From: CAZMGD01 sp964565705
GTDB lineage: Bacteria > Actinomycetota > Acidimicrobiia > Acidimicrobiales > Ilumatobacteraceae
NCBI GenBank assembly: GCA_964565705.1
Contig: CAZMGD010000149.1
Coordinates: 1 to 8,066 of the forward strand
Direction: 5' to 3'
Length of the DNA stretch: 8,066 nucleotides
In this document: positions 1 through 6,647 of the stretch, one piece after another
How positions within the stretch are numbered: the first letter of the stretch is position 1
Layout of the letters: every line of letters starts with the position of its first letter
The notes under the pieces: model-generated
Seen by the model: the letters and a program-made list of their open reading frames with translations, nothing else
Told to the model about the DNA's origin: nothing
Databases searched by the model: none
Made by a program: the position numbers and the translations under genes

Positions 1-564
1 TCTTCGGTCGCAACGCGAGCGACCGGGCGATGCCGATGCGCTGACGCTGGCCGCCGGAGAACTCGTGCGGGTAGCGGTTCACGTGCTCCGGCTTGAGCCC
101 GACGCGCTCCATCACCTGCTTGACCCGGTCGCTGCCGTTGTCGTCGTACATGTCGTGGATCCGCAGCGGCTCGCTGACGATCGACTGCACGGTCATGCGC
201 GGGTTGAGCGAGGCGTACGGATCCTGGAACACGATCTGCATCCGCCGGCGCAGCTGGCGCATCTGGCGCGGGCTCGCCGAGTTGACGTCGATGCCGTCGA
301 ACTCGACGCTGCCCGACGTCGCGTCCAGCAAGCGCATGACCAGCCGGCCGGTGGTGGACTTCCCGCAGCCCGACTCCCCCACCAGTCCGAGCGTGGTACC
401 GCGGCGGATGCCGAAGCTCACGTCGGCGACCGCGTGCACGGCCGCAACCTGGCGGCGCAACAGACCGGCACGGATCGGGAAGTCCTTGACGAGGTTGCGC
501 ACGTTCAGCAACGGCGCACCTGCCGTCTCCGGCGTCGCGTCCTGCGGGATCAACTCCGCTGCGC

Positions 565-568
<4 letters not shown>
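1..568 (-). CDS. Peptide ABC transporter ATP-binding protein, OppF/DppF type (3' end missing)
   Basis: This is the second ATPase of the importer. It hydrolyses ATP at the cytoplasmic face to drive uptake and should pair with the ATPase encoded just upstream. The visible 189 residues contain the Walker A motif GESGCGKST (about 64-72), the Q-loop in VFQDP (Q115) and the ABC signature FSGGQRQR (about 170-177). The frame runs off the window after 'ARSLALRPK', so Walker B, the H-loop and the C-terminal oligopeptide-transporter region are outside. 'RYPHEFSGGQRQR' and 'QIVFQDPYASLNPRM' are typical of OppF/DppF proteins. The ATG overlaps the stop of the upstream ATPase gene as ATGA (4 nt), which suggests translational coupling, and a perfect AGGAGG lies 7 nt before it. 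The family is certain; the substrate (dipeptide, oligopeptide or other) cannot be read from this subunit. Confidence 0.96.
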
Positions 569-1620
<1,052 letters not shown>

Positions 1621-1624
1621 GTGG

Positions 1625-2578
1625 TCACCGCTTGGCCTGAGGGTCGAACGCGTCGCGCAACCCGTCACCGATGAAGTTCACGCACAGCACGGTCAGCAGG
1701 ATGAACAGGCCCGGGAAGTACAAGAGGTGGGTGTTCACCTCGTAGTTGCCCTTGGCGTCGGCGAGCATGTTGCCCCACGACGTCGCCGGTGGCTGCACGC
1801 CGAAGCCGAGGAAGCTGAGGGTGGACTCGGCGACGATCGCTCCGGCGATCGCCAGTGTCATGTTGACCATGATCGGGCCGATGCAGTTCGGCAGCAGGTG
1901 TCTGGTGATGATCCGGAAGTTCGACGCGCCGGCGGCTCGGGCCGCCTCGACGAACTCCTTCTCCTTCACGGCGAGCACCTGCCCGCGGACCACACGGGCG
2001 ATCGCCATCCAGAACAGGCCGGCGAGCACGAACATGATCACGGTGTCGGTGCCGCCGAACTTCTTCAGCGCGATCGCGAGGATCGCAATGCTCGGCACGA
2101 TCAGGAACAGGTCGGTGAGGCGCATCAGGATCTGGTCGATCCAGCCGCCGAAGTAGCCCGCCGCCGACCCGGCCATCGTGCCGACGATCGTCGACAGCAG
2201 GGCGACGGCGAGACCGATCTTCAGCGAGATCTTGCCGCCCTCCATCACCCGGGCGAAGTAGTCGCGCCCGAGCTGGTCGGTGCCGAACCAGTGCTCCATC
2301 GACGGCGCGGTCGGGCCGAGCAGGATGTTCTGCGTGTTCGGGTCGTTCGGCACCCACCAGTGCGACGTGAAGCAGGCGACGAACAGCAAGATCACGACGA
2401 TCAGCCCGAACAGGGCGAGCTTGTGGTGGAAGAACCGCCGCCGGAACATCTCCCACTGGGAGCGGGCGACCGGCTCGGCGAGGACGAGCTCGGCGTCGAC
2501 GTCCCCGCTGCCGGGAACGTGGGGGTTGGGCAACAGGTCGACGTCGGCCAGGTTGTCCCGATCCATGAACATGCTCAT
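1625..2578 (-). CDS. Peptide ABC transporter permease, OppC/DppC type
   Basis: This is one of the two membrane subunits that form the import channel. It has 317 residues. A hydrophilic N-terminus of about 50 residues is followed by an OppC N-terminal segment ('RRRFFHHKLALFGLIVVILLFVACF', first membrane span about 55-75). Next comes the conserved extracytoplasmic 'HWFGTDQLGRDYFARV' (about 96-111). Further spans lie near 121-145, 152-172, 178-195, 233-258 and 286-306. The cytoplasmic EAA coupling loop that docks on the ATPase is at about 211-230 ('EAARAAGASNFRIITRHLLP'). The product ends near 'GDGLRDAFDPQAKR', as is usual for the family. Methionines at residues 3 and 5 are alternative starts, but the ATG at 2578 sits 9 nt after a strong GGAGG. 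The upstream permease ends 19 nt before the start. Confidence 0.96.
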   Translation of the reverse strand: MSMFMDRDNLADVDLLPNPHVPGSGDVDAELVLAEPVARSQWEMFRRRFFHHKLALFGLIVVILLFVACFTSHWWVPNDPNTQNILLGPTAPSMEHWFGTDQLGRDYFARVMEGGKISLKIGLAVALLSTIVGTMAGSAAGYFGGWIDQILMRLTDLFLIVPSIAILAIALKKFGGTDTVIMFVLAGLFWMAIARVVRGQVLAVKEKEFVEAARAAGASNFRIITRHLLPNCIGPIMVNMTLAIAGAIVAESTLSFLGFGVQPPATSWGNMLADAKGNYEVNTHLLYFPGLFILLTVLCVNFIGDGLRDAFDPQAKR

Positions 2579-2587
2579 CGGCGCTCA

Positions 2588-2593
2588 CCTCCC
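2588..2593 (-). promoter_or_regulatory. Ribosome binding site of the OppC/DppC-type permease gene
   Basis: The minus strand reads GGGAGG (followed by TGA), ending 9 nt before the ATG at 2578. It favours that ATG over the two in-frame ATG codons at residues 3 and 5. It lies in the 19-nt gap after the stop of the upstream permease gene. Confidence 0.7.
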
Positions 2594-2597
2594 TCGC

Positions 2598-3566
2598 TCA
2601 TGACAGCCGGATCCGGGGGTCGAGGACGCCGTACATCACGTCGGCGAGCAGGTTGAAGAGGATCACGAAGATCGCGACCACGATCAGCCAGGCCTCGATC
2701 ACGTTCACGTCGCCGACCTGGAGGGCGTCGAAGAACATGCGGCCCATCCCGGGCACGGAGAAGATCGTCTCGGTGATGATCAGCCCGCCGAACAGGAGGC
2801 CGATGTCGACGGCCATCACCGTGACCAGTGGGATCATCGCGTTGCGCATCCCGTGGCGGATGATCACCTTGCGCCTCGGCACGCCCTTGGCCTGCGCGGT
2901 GCGGATGTAGTCCGAGCTCATCACGTCCAGCATCGCGGCGCGCTGGAAACGGCTCCACGAGCCGATGATCTGGACGCTGAGCGTCAGCACCGGCAGTACC
3001 AGGTGACGGACGTAGTCCATGTTGAAGCCGGACTGCCCCGGAGAGTGCAGCCCGACGAAGTAGAGCGGAGGTTTCTCCAGGTTGAACAGGTCCTGTGTTC
3101 GGAACACCAGTACGTTGATCGCGACGAGGCCGAACCAGAACGGGGGCATCGCGATCGCCAGATAGCTCAGCCCGGTGATCAGGTAGTCGCCGATCGAGTA
3201 CTGCTTGACCGCGGAGAACACGCCGATCGACACGGCGACGAGCCCTGACACCAGGATGCCCCACACGATGAGCTGGAGGGTGTAGCCGAGCGCTCGCTTG
3301 GTCATGTCGATGACCGGCTCGCGCGTGCGCGCGCTGTCGCCCCAGTCGCCGGTGACGAAGTCGCCGAGCCACTTGCCGTACTGCACGATGACCGGCTCGT
3401 CGAGGCCCAGCCGCTCGGTCTCGCGCTGGATCGCTTCCGGATCGCGGACGTTGCGCAGCCGTGCCGTCGGATCGTACGTCCAGCGCACGAACAGGAACAG
3501 CAGCAGCGAGGCGACGAGGACGACCGGGATCGACACCAGGATCCGGCGGACGATGAAAAGCAGCAT
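2598..3566 (-). CDS. Peptide ABC transporter permease, OppB/DppB type
   Basis: This is the partner membrane subunit, 322 residues, normal length. The N-terminus has the family form 'MLLFIVRRILVSIPVVLVAS' with the first span at about 9-28. A periplasm-side-type segment follows, containing 'ERLGLDEPVIVQYGKWLGDF' (51-70) and 'GDWGDS' (73-78). Further spans are near 98-120, 130-155, 188-205, 245-268 and 290-312. The EAA-type coupling loop is at about 218-245 ('DYIRTAQAKGVPRRKVIIRH'), and 'VPGMGRMFFDAL' and the final 'GVLDPRIRLS' are family hallmarks. AGGAG precedes the ATG by 6 nt (3573-3577). The gene begins 22 nt after a very strong hairpin that separates it from the binding-protein gene. Assignment to the B-type rather than C-type permease rests on the N-terminus and the LGLD...QY motif. 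Confidence 0.96.
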   Translation of the reverse strand: MLLFIVRRILVSIPVVLVASLLLFLFVRWTYDPTARLRNVRDPEAIQRETERLGLDEPVIVQYGKWLGDFVTGDWGDSARTREPVIDMTKRALGYTLQLIVWGILVSGLVAVSIGVFSAVKQYSIGDYLITGLSYLAIAMPPFWFGLVAINVLVFRTQDLFNLEKPPLYFVGLHSPGQSGFNMDYVRHLVLPVLTLSVQIIGSWSRFQRAAMLDVMSSDYIRTAQAKGVPRRKVIIRHGMRNAMIPLVTVMAVDIGLLFGGLIITETIFSVPGMGRMFFDALQVGDVNVIEAWLIVVAIFVILFNLLADVMYGVLDPRIRLS

Positions 3567-3588
3567 GTGACGCTCCTGCCCCAGTTGG

Positions 3589-3623
3589 CGACCGGGCCGG
3601 CGCCCAAGGCGCCGGCCCGATCG
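3589..3623 (-). promoter_or_regulatory. Strong intercistronic stem-loop between binding-protein and permease genes
   Basis: In the minus-strand transcript the 16-nt arms (3608-3623 and 3589-3604) pair fully, with one G-U wobble, around a 3-nt UUG loop. The inner 12 bp, CGGGCCGGCGCC with GGCGCCGGCCCG, are entirely G-C. No U-tract follows, so this is not a classic intrinsic terminator. It begins 34 nt after the stop codon of the binding-protein gene and ends 22 nt before the permease ATG. Such hairpins after binding-protein genes are known to protect upstream mRNA from 3' exonucleases or to lower downstream transcription. Here that role is inferred from position and stability. Confidence 0.75.
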
Positions 3624-3657
3624 TCGTTCAGCTCACGTTGTTGTCCGGACGCTCAGG

Positions 3658-5397
3658 TCAGCTGGCGACGCCGAGCTGGTTGAGGTTCCAGAACGGCCCG
3701 AGGATCGGGTTGTCGCTCACCGGACCGACCACCGTGTCGCTCCAGATGAGGATGTTCGGCAACGGGTCGAGCGGGATCGACACCGCGTTCTCGGCGAGGA
3801 TCGCGTCGGCCTGCTTGTTCGTGGCCGCGCGGGCGTCCTGATCGAGCTCGGAGTCGACCTCCTCCAGGAGCGGATCCACCTCCGGGACGTTGGTGCGGGT
3901 CCAGTTCTGGCCGCTGTTGTTGTTGGCGTCCGACGGGATGTTCTTCGCGCACCACAGGTTGCACGTGCCGGGCGCCAGCGAGGTGAGGACCTGGGCGTAC
4001 AGGCCGACCTGGTAGTCGCCGGCGGGCAGGCGCTGGCCGAAGAAGTCACCCGCGGGGATCGTCTCCAGGGTGACGTCGAAGCCGGCGGCGCCGGCCTGCT
4101 GCTGGACGACCTGCTGAGTCAGGATGCGGCGGGCGTTGCCGGCCGTCGTGGTGAACGTGAAGCTCGCCGTCTGGCCGTCCTTCGCCCAGATGCCGCTGCC
4201 GTTCTTGGCCCAGCCGTCACCGGTCATCAGCTCGTCGACCTTGTCCAGGTCCAGGGTGTAGCCAGCGAACGCCTCGGTGTCGGTGTAGAAGGACAGGATC
4301 GGGGCGTTGATCACGTTCAGCGGCTCGCTGAGGCCGAGGCCGCCGAACAGCGCCTCGACGATCTCGCTGCGGTCGAGGCTGTAGGCCAGCGCCTGGCGCA
4401 CTGCCACCGAGTCGAACGGCGCCTTCGAGTTGTTGATCCACAGCGCCTCGAAGTTGCCCGTCTCGGCGCTGTACACGGACTGGCCGTCGATGCCGGCGTT
4501 GATCGCCTCGACCACGTCGATCTGCGGCTGCGGGTAGATCGCGTCGACCTCGCCGGCGCGGAACGCCTGGAACTCGGCGGCGGTGTCACCGATCAACCGG
4601 AACACGACCTTGTCGAGCTTGGGCACATCACCCCAGTAGTTCTCGTTGGGCACGAGCGTCCAGTCGACGTCCTTGTTCCACGACTCGAGCTTCCAGGGGC
4701 CACCGGAGAACGAGTAGCCCTCGGCCATCTCGGCGACGTGGTCCTTGCCCTCGAGCAGGTGCGACGGGTAGATGCCGAAGCTGCTGCCAAACAGCTGCTT
4801 CCAGTCGGCGAAGGGCGTCTCGAACGTCACGATCGCGGTGGACGGGTCGCTGTCATCGACCGACTCGACGTTCGTGTAGCCGGTCGCGTCGTAGATGTCG
4901 TTGCCGTTCTTGATCGCGTCCCACGTGTACTTGAAGTCGGTGGACGTGATCGGCGTGCCGTCGTCCCACTTCGCGTCGGGGTTGATGTGGTAGGTCACGA
5001 CCTGCTGCGGATCGGTCACGAGCTCGGGCTCGCCGGTCAGCAGGTTGCTGGGCTCGTACACCCAGTCCTCGCCGTCCTTGGCGACGTCGTACGCGCGCGG
5101 CATCGTCTGCGCGCCGACCGACCAGTACATCCAGCTCGCCCCGGCGCAGGACGAGATCCAGTCCATGCAGTCGCCCTGCTGCTCCGCCCCGATCACGAGC
5201 GTGCCGCCCGCCGGGACCTCCTCCGAGCCGCCGGCGGTGGTCTCGGTGGTACCGCCAGCGGTGGTGTCGCTGGCCGCCGCGGACGTTTCCGTCGTGTTGT
5301 CGTCGCTGCCCGAATCGTCACCACCGCAAGCAGCGACGATCAGTGCGAGCGCTGCAAAGCCGGCGGAGAACGCGGACAGTCTCCGGTGTCGAGTCAA
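3658..5397 (-). CDS. Peptide-type ABC transporter substrate-binding lipoprotein (family 5)
   Basis: This extracellular solute-binding lipoprotein (579 residues) should capture the ligand for the importer encoded downstream. A signal peptide (basic 'MTRHRR', hydrophobic about 8-21) ends in a lipobox LIVAAC with the lipidated cysteine at C24. A low-complexity Gly/Asp/Ser/Thr linker (about 25-63, with 'TTAGG' twice) leads to the binding domain from about 66. Family-5 landmarks are 'AKWDDGTPITSTDFKYTWD' (142-160), 'NENYWGDVPKLDKVVFRLI' (251-269) and 'VRQALAYSLDR' (333-343). Besides C24 there are two cysteine pairs, C77/C84 and C479/C483, plausible disulphides. The start is a TTG: an in-frame TGA at 5422-5424 blocks any ATG further upstream, and GGAGG lies 8 nt before the TTG. 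The gene heads the transporter block and has its own structured upstream region. The ligand is unknown; peptides are likely, but nickel, sugars or other solutes are possible in this family. Confidence 0.96.
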   Translation of the reverse strand: MTRHRRLSAFSAGFAALALIVAACGGDDSGSDDNTTETSAAASDTTAGGTTETTAGGSEEVPAGGTLVIGAEQQGDCMDWISSCAGASWMYWSVGAQTMPRAYDVAKDGEDWVYEPSNLLTGEPELVTDPQQVVTYHINPDAKWDDGTPITSTDFKYTWDAIKNGNDIYDATGYTNVESVDDSDPSTAIVTFETPFADWKQLFGSSFGIYPSHLLEGKDHVAEMAEGYSFSGGPWKLESWNKDVDWTLVPNENYWGDVPKLDKVVFRLIGDTAAEFQAFRAGEVDAIYPQPQIDVVEAINAGIDGQSVYSAETGNFEALWINNSKAPFDSVAVRQALAYSLDRSEIVEALFGGLGLSEPLNVINAPILSFYTDTEAFAGYTLDLDKVDELMTGDGWAKNGSGIWAKDGQTASFTFTTTAGNARRILTQQVVQQQAGAAGFDVTLETIPAGDFFGQRLPAGDYQVGLYAQVLTSLAPGTCNLWCAKNIPSDANNNSGQNWTRTNVPEVDPLLEEVDSELDQDARAATNKQADAILAENAVSIPLDPLPNILIWSDTVVGPVSDNPILGPFWNLNQLGVAS

Positions 5398-5405
5398 GAT
5401 GACTT

Positions 5406-5410
5406 CCTCC
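5406..5410 (-). promoter_or_regulatory. Ribosome binding site that fixes a TTG start
   Basis: The minus strand reads GGAGG here, 8 nt before TTG at 5397. There is no in-frame ATG or GTG between the upstream in-frame stop (5422-5424) and the signal peptide, so this site decides the start of the binding-protein gene. Confidence 0.8.
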
Positions 5411-5423
5411 CTCAGTGATGGTC

Positions 5424-5489
5424 AAAAGGGTCCGTTCGAAGCGATCTTCAGCGACGCCGTTCACGCCAGCACCGCGCTTCGAGCGGACC
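5424..5489 (-). promoter_or_regulatory. Long leader stem-loop with short U-tract: candidate attenuator or terminator
   Basis: In the minus-strand transcript GGTCCGCTCGAAGCG (5475-5489) can pair with CGCTTCGAACGGACC (5429-5443) over 14 of 15 positions, the exception being a C-A mismatch. The loop is 31 nt. The 3' arm is followed by C and four U residues (5424-5427), then by the ribosome binding site 13 nt later. It could be an intrinsic terminator for the secG-side transcript, an attenuator in the leader of the transporter operon, or, as DNA, a protein-binding inverted repeat. The pairing is seen directly; the function is inferred. The long loop and short U-run make it weaker than a textbook terminator. 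Confidence 0.5.
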
Positions 5490-5501
5490 TGCGCGCCCGA
5501 G

Positions 5502-5521
5502 CTCGGAACAGCCATTCCGAG
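5502..5521. repeat. Perfect inverted repeat (7-6-7) upstream of the transporter operon
   Basis: CTCGGAA, 6 nt, TTCCGAG is a perfect dyad. A third CTCGG-type half overlaps it, making the 10-bp palindrome CCGAGCTCGG at 5497-5506, so two pairings compete for the same bases. If the promoter proposed at 5537-5545 is right, this dyad lies about 10-30 nt into the transcript and could be a leader hairpin or an operator just past the start site. No known regulator is recognised. Confidence 0.5.
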
Positions 5522-5536
5522 ATGGGCGTGCGACGA

Positions 5537-5545
5537 ACCATACCA
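5537..5545 (-). promoter_or_regulatory. Candidate extended -10 promoter for the ABC transporter operon
   Basis: The minus strand reads TGGTATGGT, an extended -10 element (TGn followed by TATGGT). There is no good -35 at 16-18 nt upstream (the 17-nt position reads CACACT), which extended -10 promoters can tolerate. Transcription would start near 5530 and give a leader of about 130 nt holding the two inverted repeats at 5502-5521 and 5429-5489. It is a weak pattern match in GC-rich DNA and is offered only as the best candidate in this gap. Confidence 0.3.
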
Positions 5546-5556
5546 GAGCAGCTCAC

Positions 5557-5598
5557 CGAAGTGTGCCGGACGACACCACTTCGTTACCGACTGGTAAC
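5557..5598 (-). terminator. Two adjoining dyads just after secG: candidate terminator or operator
   Basis: Reading the minus strand from the secG stop, GTTACC-4 nt-GGTAAC (5583-5598) forms a perfect 6-bp stem beginning 5 nt after the stop. It is followed by CGAAGTG paired with CACTTCG (5577-5583 with 5557-5563) across a 13-nt loop, extendable by 2 bp with one bulge. The stems share base 5583, so they cannot both form completely. No U-run follows. They could end or protect the 3' end of the gap-pgk-tpiA-secG transcript. The symmetric GTTACC/GGTAAC could equally be an operator for the promoter proposed 40 nt away. Confidence 0.35.
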
Positions 5599-5603
5599 AG
5601 CCC

Positions 5604-5843
5604 TCAACCGGCGAGCAGGAAGCCCAACGCGATCACGGTGATGCCCCAGACGAGGGCGAGCACGAACGTGATCCGGTTGAGGTTGCGCTCGGCGGCCGAC
5701 GAGCCGAGGGCGGCGCCGCCGCCGCCGCCGAACATGTCGGACAGGCCACCGCCGCGACCGCTGTGCATCAAGATGCCCGCGACCATCGCCACCAGCGAAA
5801 CGAGGTTCAATGCGACGGTGAAGTAGGTGACGAGATCGTGCAC
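5604..5843 (-). CDS. secG: Preprotein translocase subunit SecG
   Basis: SecG is the small auxiliary membrane subunit of the SecYEG channel and assists SecA-driven protein export. The product has 79 residues and two membrane spans (about 5-25 and 57-77). They flank a cytoplasmic loop with the SecG hallmark 'SGRGGGLSDMFGGGGG' and 'SSAAERNLNRIT' (about 28-58). The start is GTG at 5843, since the first ATG in frame is residue 20, inside the first span. The gene lies 18 nt after the tpiA stop, with no clear Shine-Dalgarno in that gap, so translation may be coupled to tpiA. Five consecutive GGC codons encode the Gly run. The link to tpiA matches the order seen in many Gram-positive genomes. It is the last gene of the glycolytic block and is followed by inverted repeats. 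Confidence 0.95.
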   Translation of the reverse strand: MHDLVTYFTVALNLVSLVAMVAGILMHSGRGGGLSDMFGGGGGAALGSSAAERNLNRITFVLALVWGITVIALGFLLAG

Positions 5844-5861
5844 GGCCGGACAGGCTACCGC

Positions 5862-6647
5862 TCAGCTGCCCGGCGCGGCATGGACGATGATCCGCGCGAA
5901 CTCGTCGGGATCGAGGCTCGCGCCCCCGACCAGCGCCCCGTCGATGTCCGCCTGGGCCAACAGCTCGGCCGTGTTGGCCGCCTTCACCGATCCGCCGTAC
6001 TGGATGCGGACGGCGTCGGCGGCGTCTTGCCCGAACGACACGGCGATCTGGCTGCGAATGGCCGCGCACACCGCCTGCGCGTCCTCGGAGGTGGCCGTGC
6101 GGCCGGTGCCGATCGCCCAGATCGGCTCGTAGGCGATCACCCACGTCGCGACTTGCTCGGCGTGCACGCCGGCCAGGGCCGCGTCGATCTGACCGAGCAC
6201 CTTGGCCTCGGTCGCGCCCGACTCGCGCTCGCCCAGGGTCTCGCCGACGCACACGATCGGGGTCATGCCGGCGGCGGCGATCGCCGCCGCCTTCTTGCGC
6301 ACCATCTCGTCGGTCTCGTGGAACAGCTCGCGACGCTCGCTGTGGCCGCAGATCACGTAGCTGACGTTGAGCTTGGCGAGGAACAGCGGCGACACCTCAC
6401 CGGTGAACGCGCCCTTGTCCTCCCAGTGGCAGTGCTGGGCACCGAGCGAGTAGGGCAGCTTGTCCCCCTCGATGACGGTCTGGATCGCGCGCAGATCCGT
6501 GAACGGCGGATGGATCGACACGTCGACGTGCTCCACCTCGTCCTTGCCGACCAGGTAGCTGAGCTTCTGCACGCTCTGGATCGCCTCGAAGTGGTTGTTG
6601 TGCATCTTCCAGTTGCCGCTGATCAGCGGTCGCCGCGTCCCGGCCAT
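5862..6647 (-). CDS. tpiA: Triose-phosphate isomerase
   Basis: This cytosolic glycolytic enzyme interconverts dihydroxyacetone phosphate and glyceraldehyde 3-phosphate. It has 261 residues, normal for bacterial TIM. Active-site residues are present: N12 and K14 in 'SGNWKMH', electrophile H102 in 'ICGHSERRELF', and base E174 in 'AYEPIWAIGTG', whose second half is the mobile loop 6. Phosphate-binding segments 'YGGSV' (217-221) and 'GALVGGASL' (237-245) are intact. The ATG at 6647 shares one base with the pgk stop (TGATG), with GGAGG 4 nt before it. Starts further upstream in the same frame would read through pgk and give unrelated Arg-rich sequence, so they are rejected. It should be fully functional and co-transcribed with pgk and secG. 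Confidence 0.97.
   Translation of the reverse strand: MAGTRRPLISGNWKMHNNHFEAIQSVQKLSYLVGKDEVEHVDVSIHPPFTDLRAIQTVIEGDKLPYSLGAQHCHWEDKGAFTGEVSPLFLAKLNVSYVICGHSERRELFHETDEMVRKKAAAIAAAGMTPIVCVGETLGERESGATEAKVLGQIDAALAGVHAEQVATWVIAYEPIWAIGTGRTATSEDAQAVCAAIRSQIAVSFGQDAADAVRIQYGGSVKAANTAELLAQADIDGALVGGASLDPDEFARIIVHAAPGS

Noticed and set aside
5220..5280. Imperfect DNA repeats encoding the twice-repeated TTAGG in the lipoprotein linker.
   Set aside because: Thr/Gly-rich linkers after the lipid cysteine are common in actinobacterial lipoproteins; the repeat reflects that composition and shows no sign of a mobile or regulatory element.
5318..5515. A 65-codon minus-strand frame starting in the leader and overlapping the binding-protein gene out of frame, a possible upstream regulatory peptide.
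   Set aside because: Its ATG has no ribosome binding site, it ends deep inside the binding-protein gene, and its residues are those expected from out-of-frame GC-rich coding DNA.
5715..5729. A run of five GGC codons in secG as a possible slippage-prone repeat or phase-variation site.
   Set aside because: The unit is 3 nt, so slippage would only change the number of glycines in a loop that is Gly-rich in SecG generally; no on/off switching would result.
6426..6446. Histidine at residue 72 of triose-phosphate isomerase ('GAQHCHWEDKGAF') where many homologues have asparagine ('GAQN').
   Set aside because: This position varies in bacterial enzymes (for example Asp in some actinobacteria), and the catalytic Asn, Lys, His and Glu are all intact.
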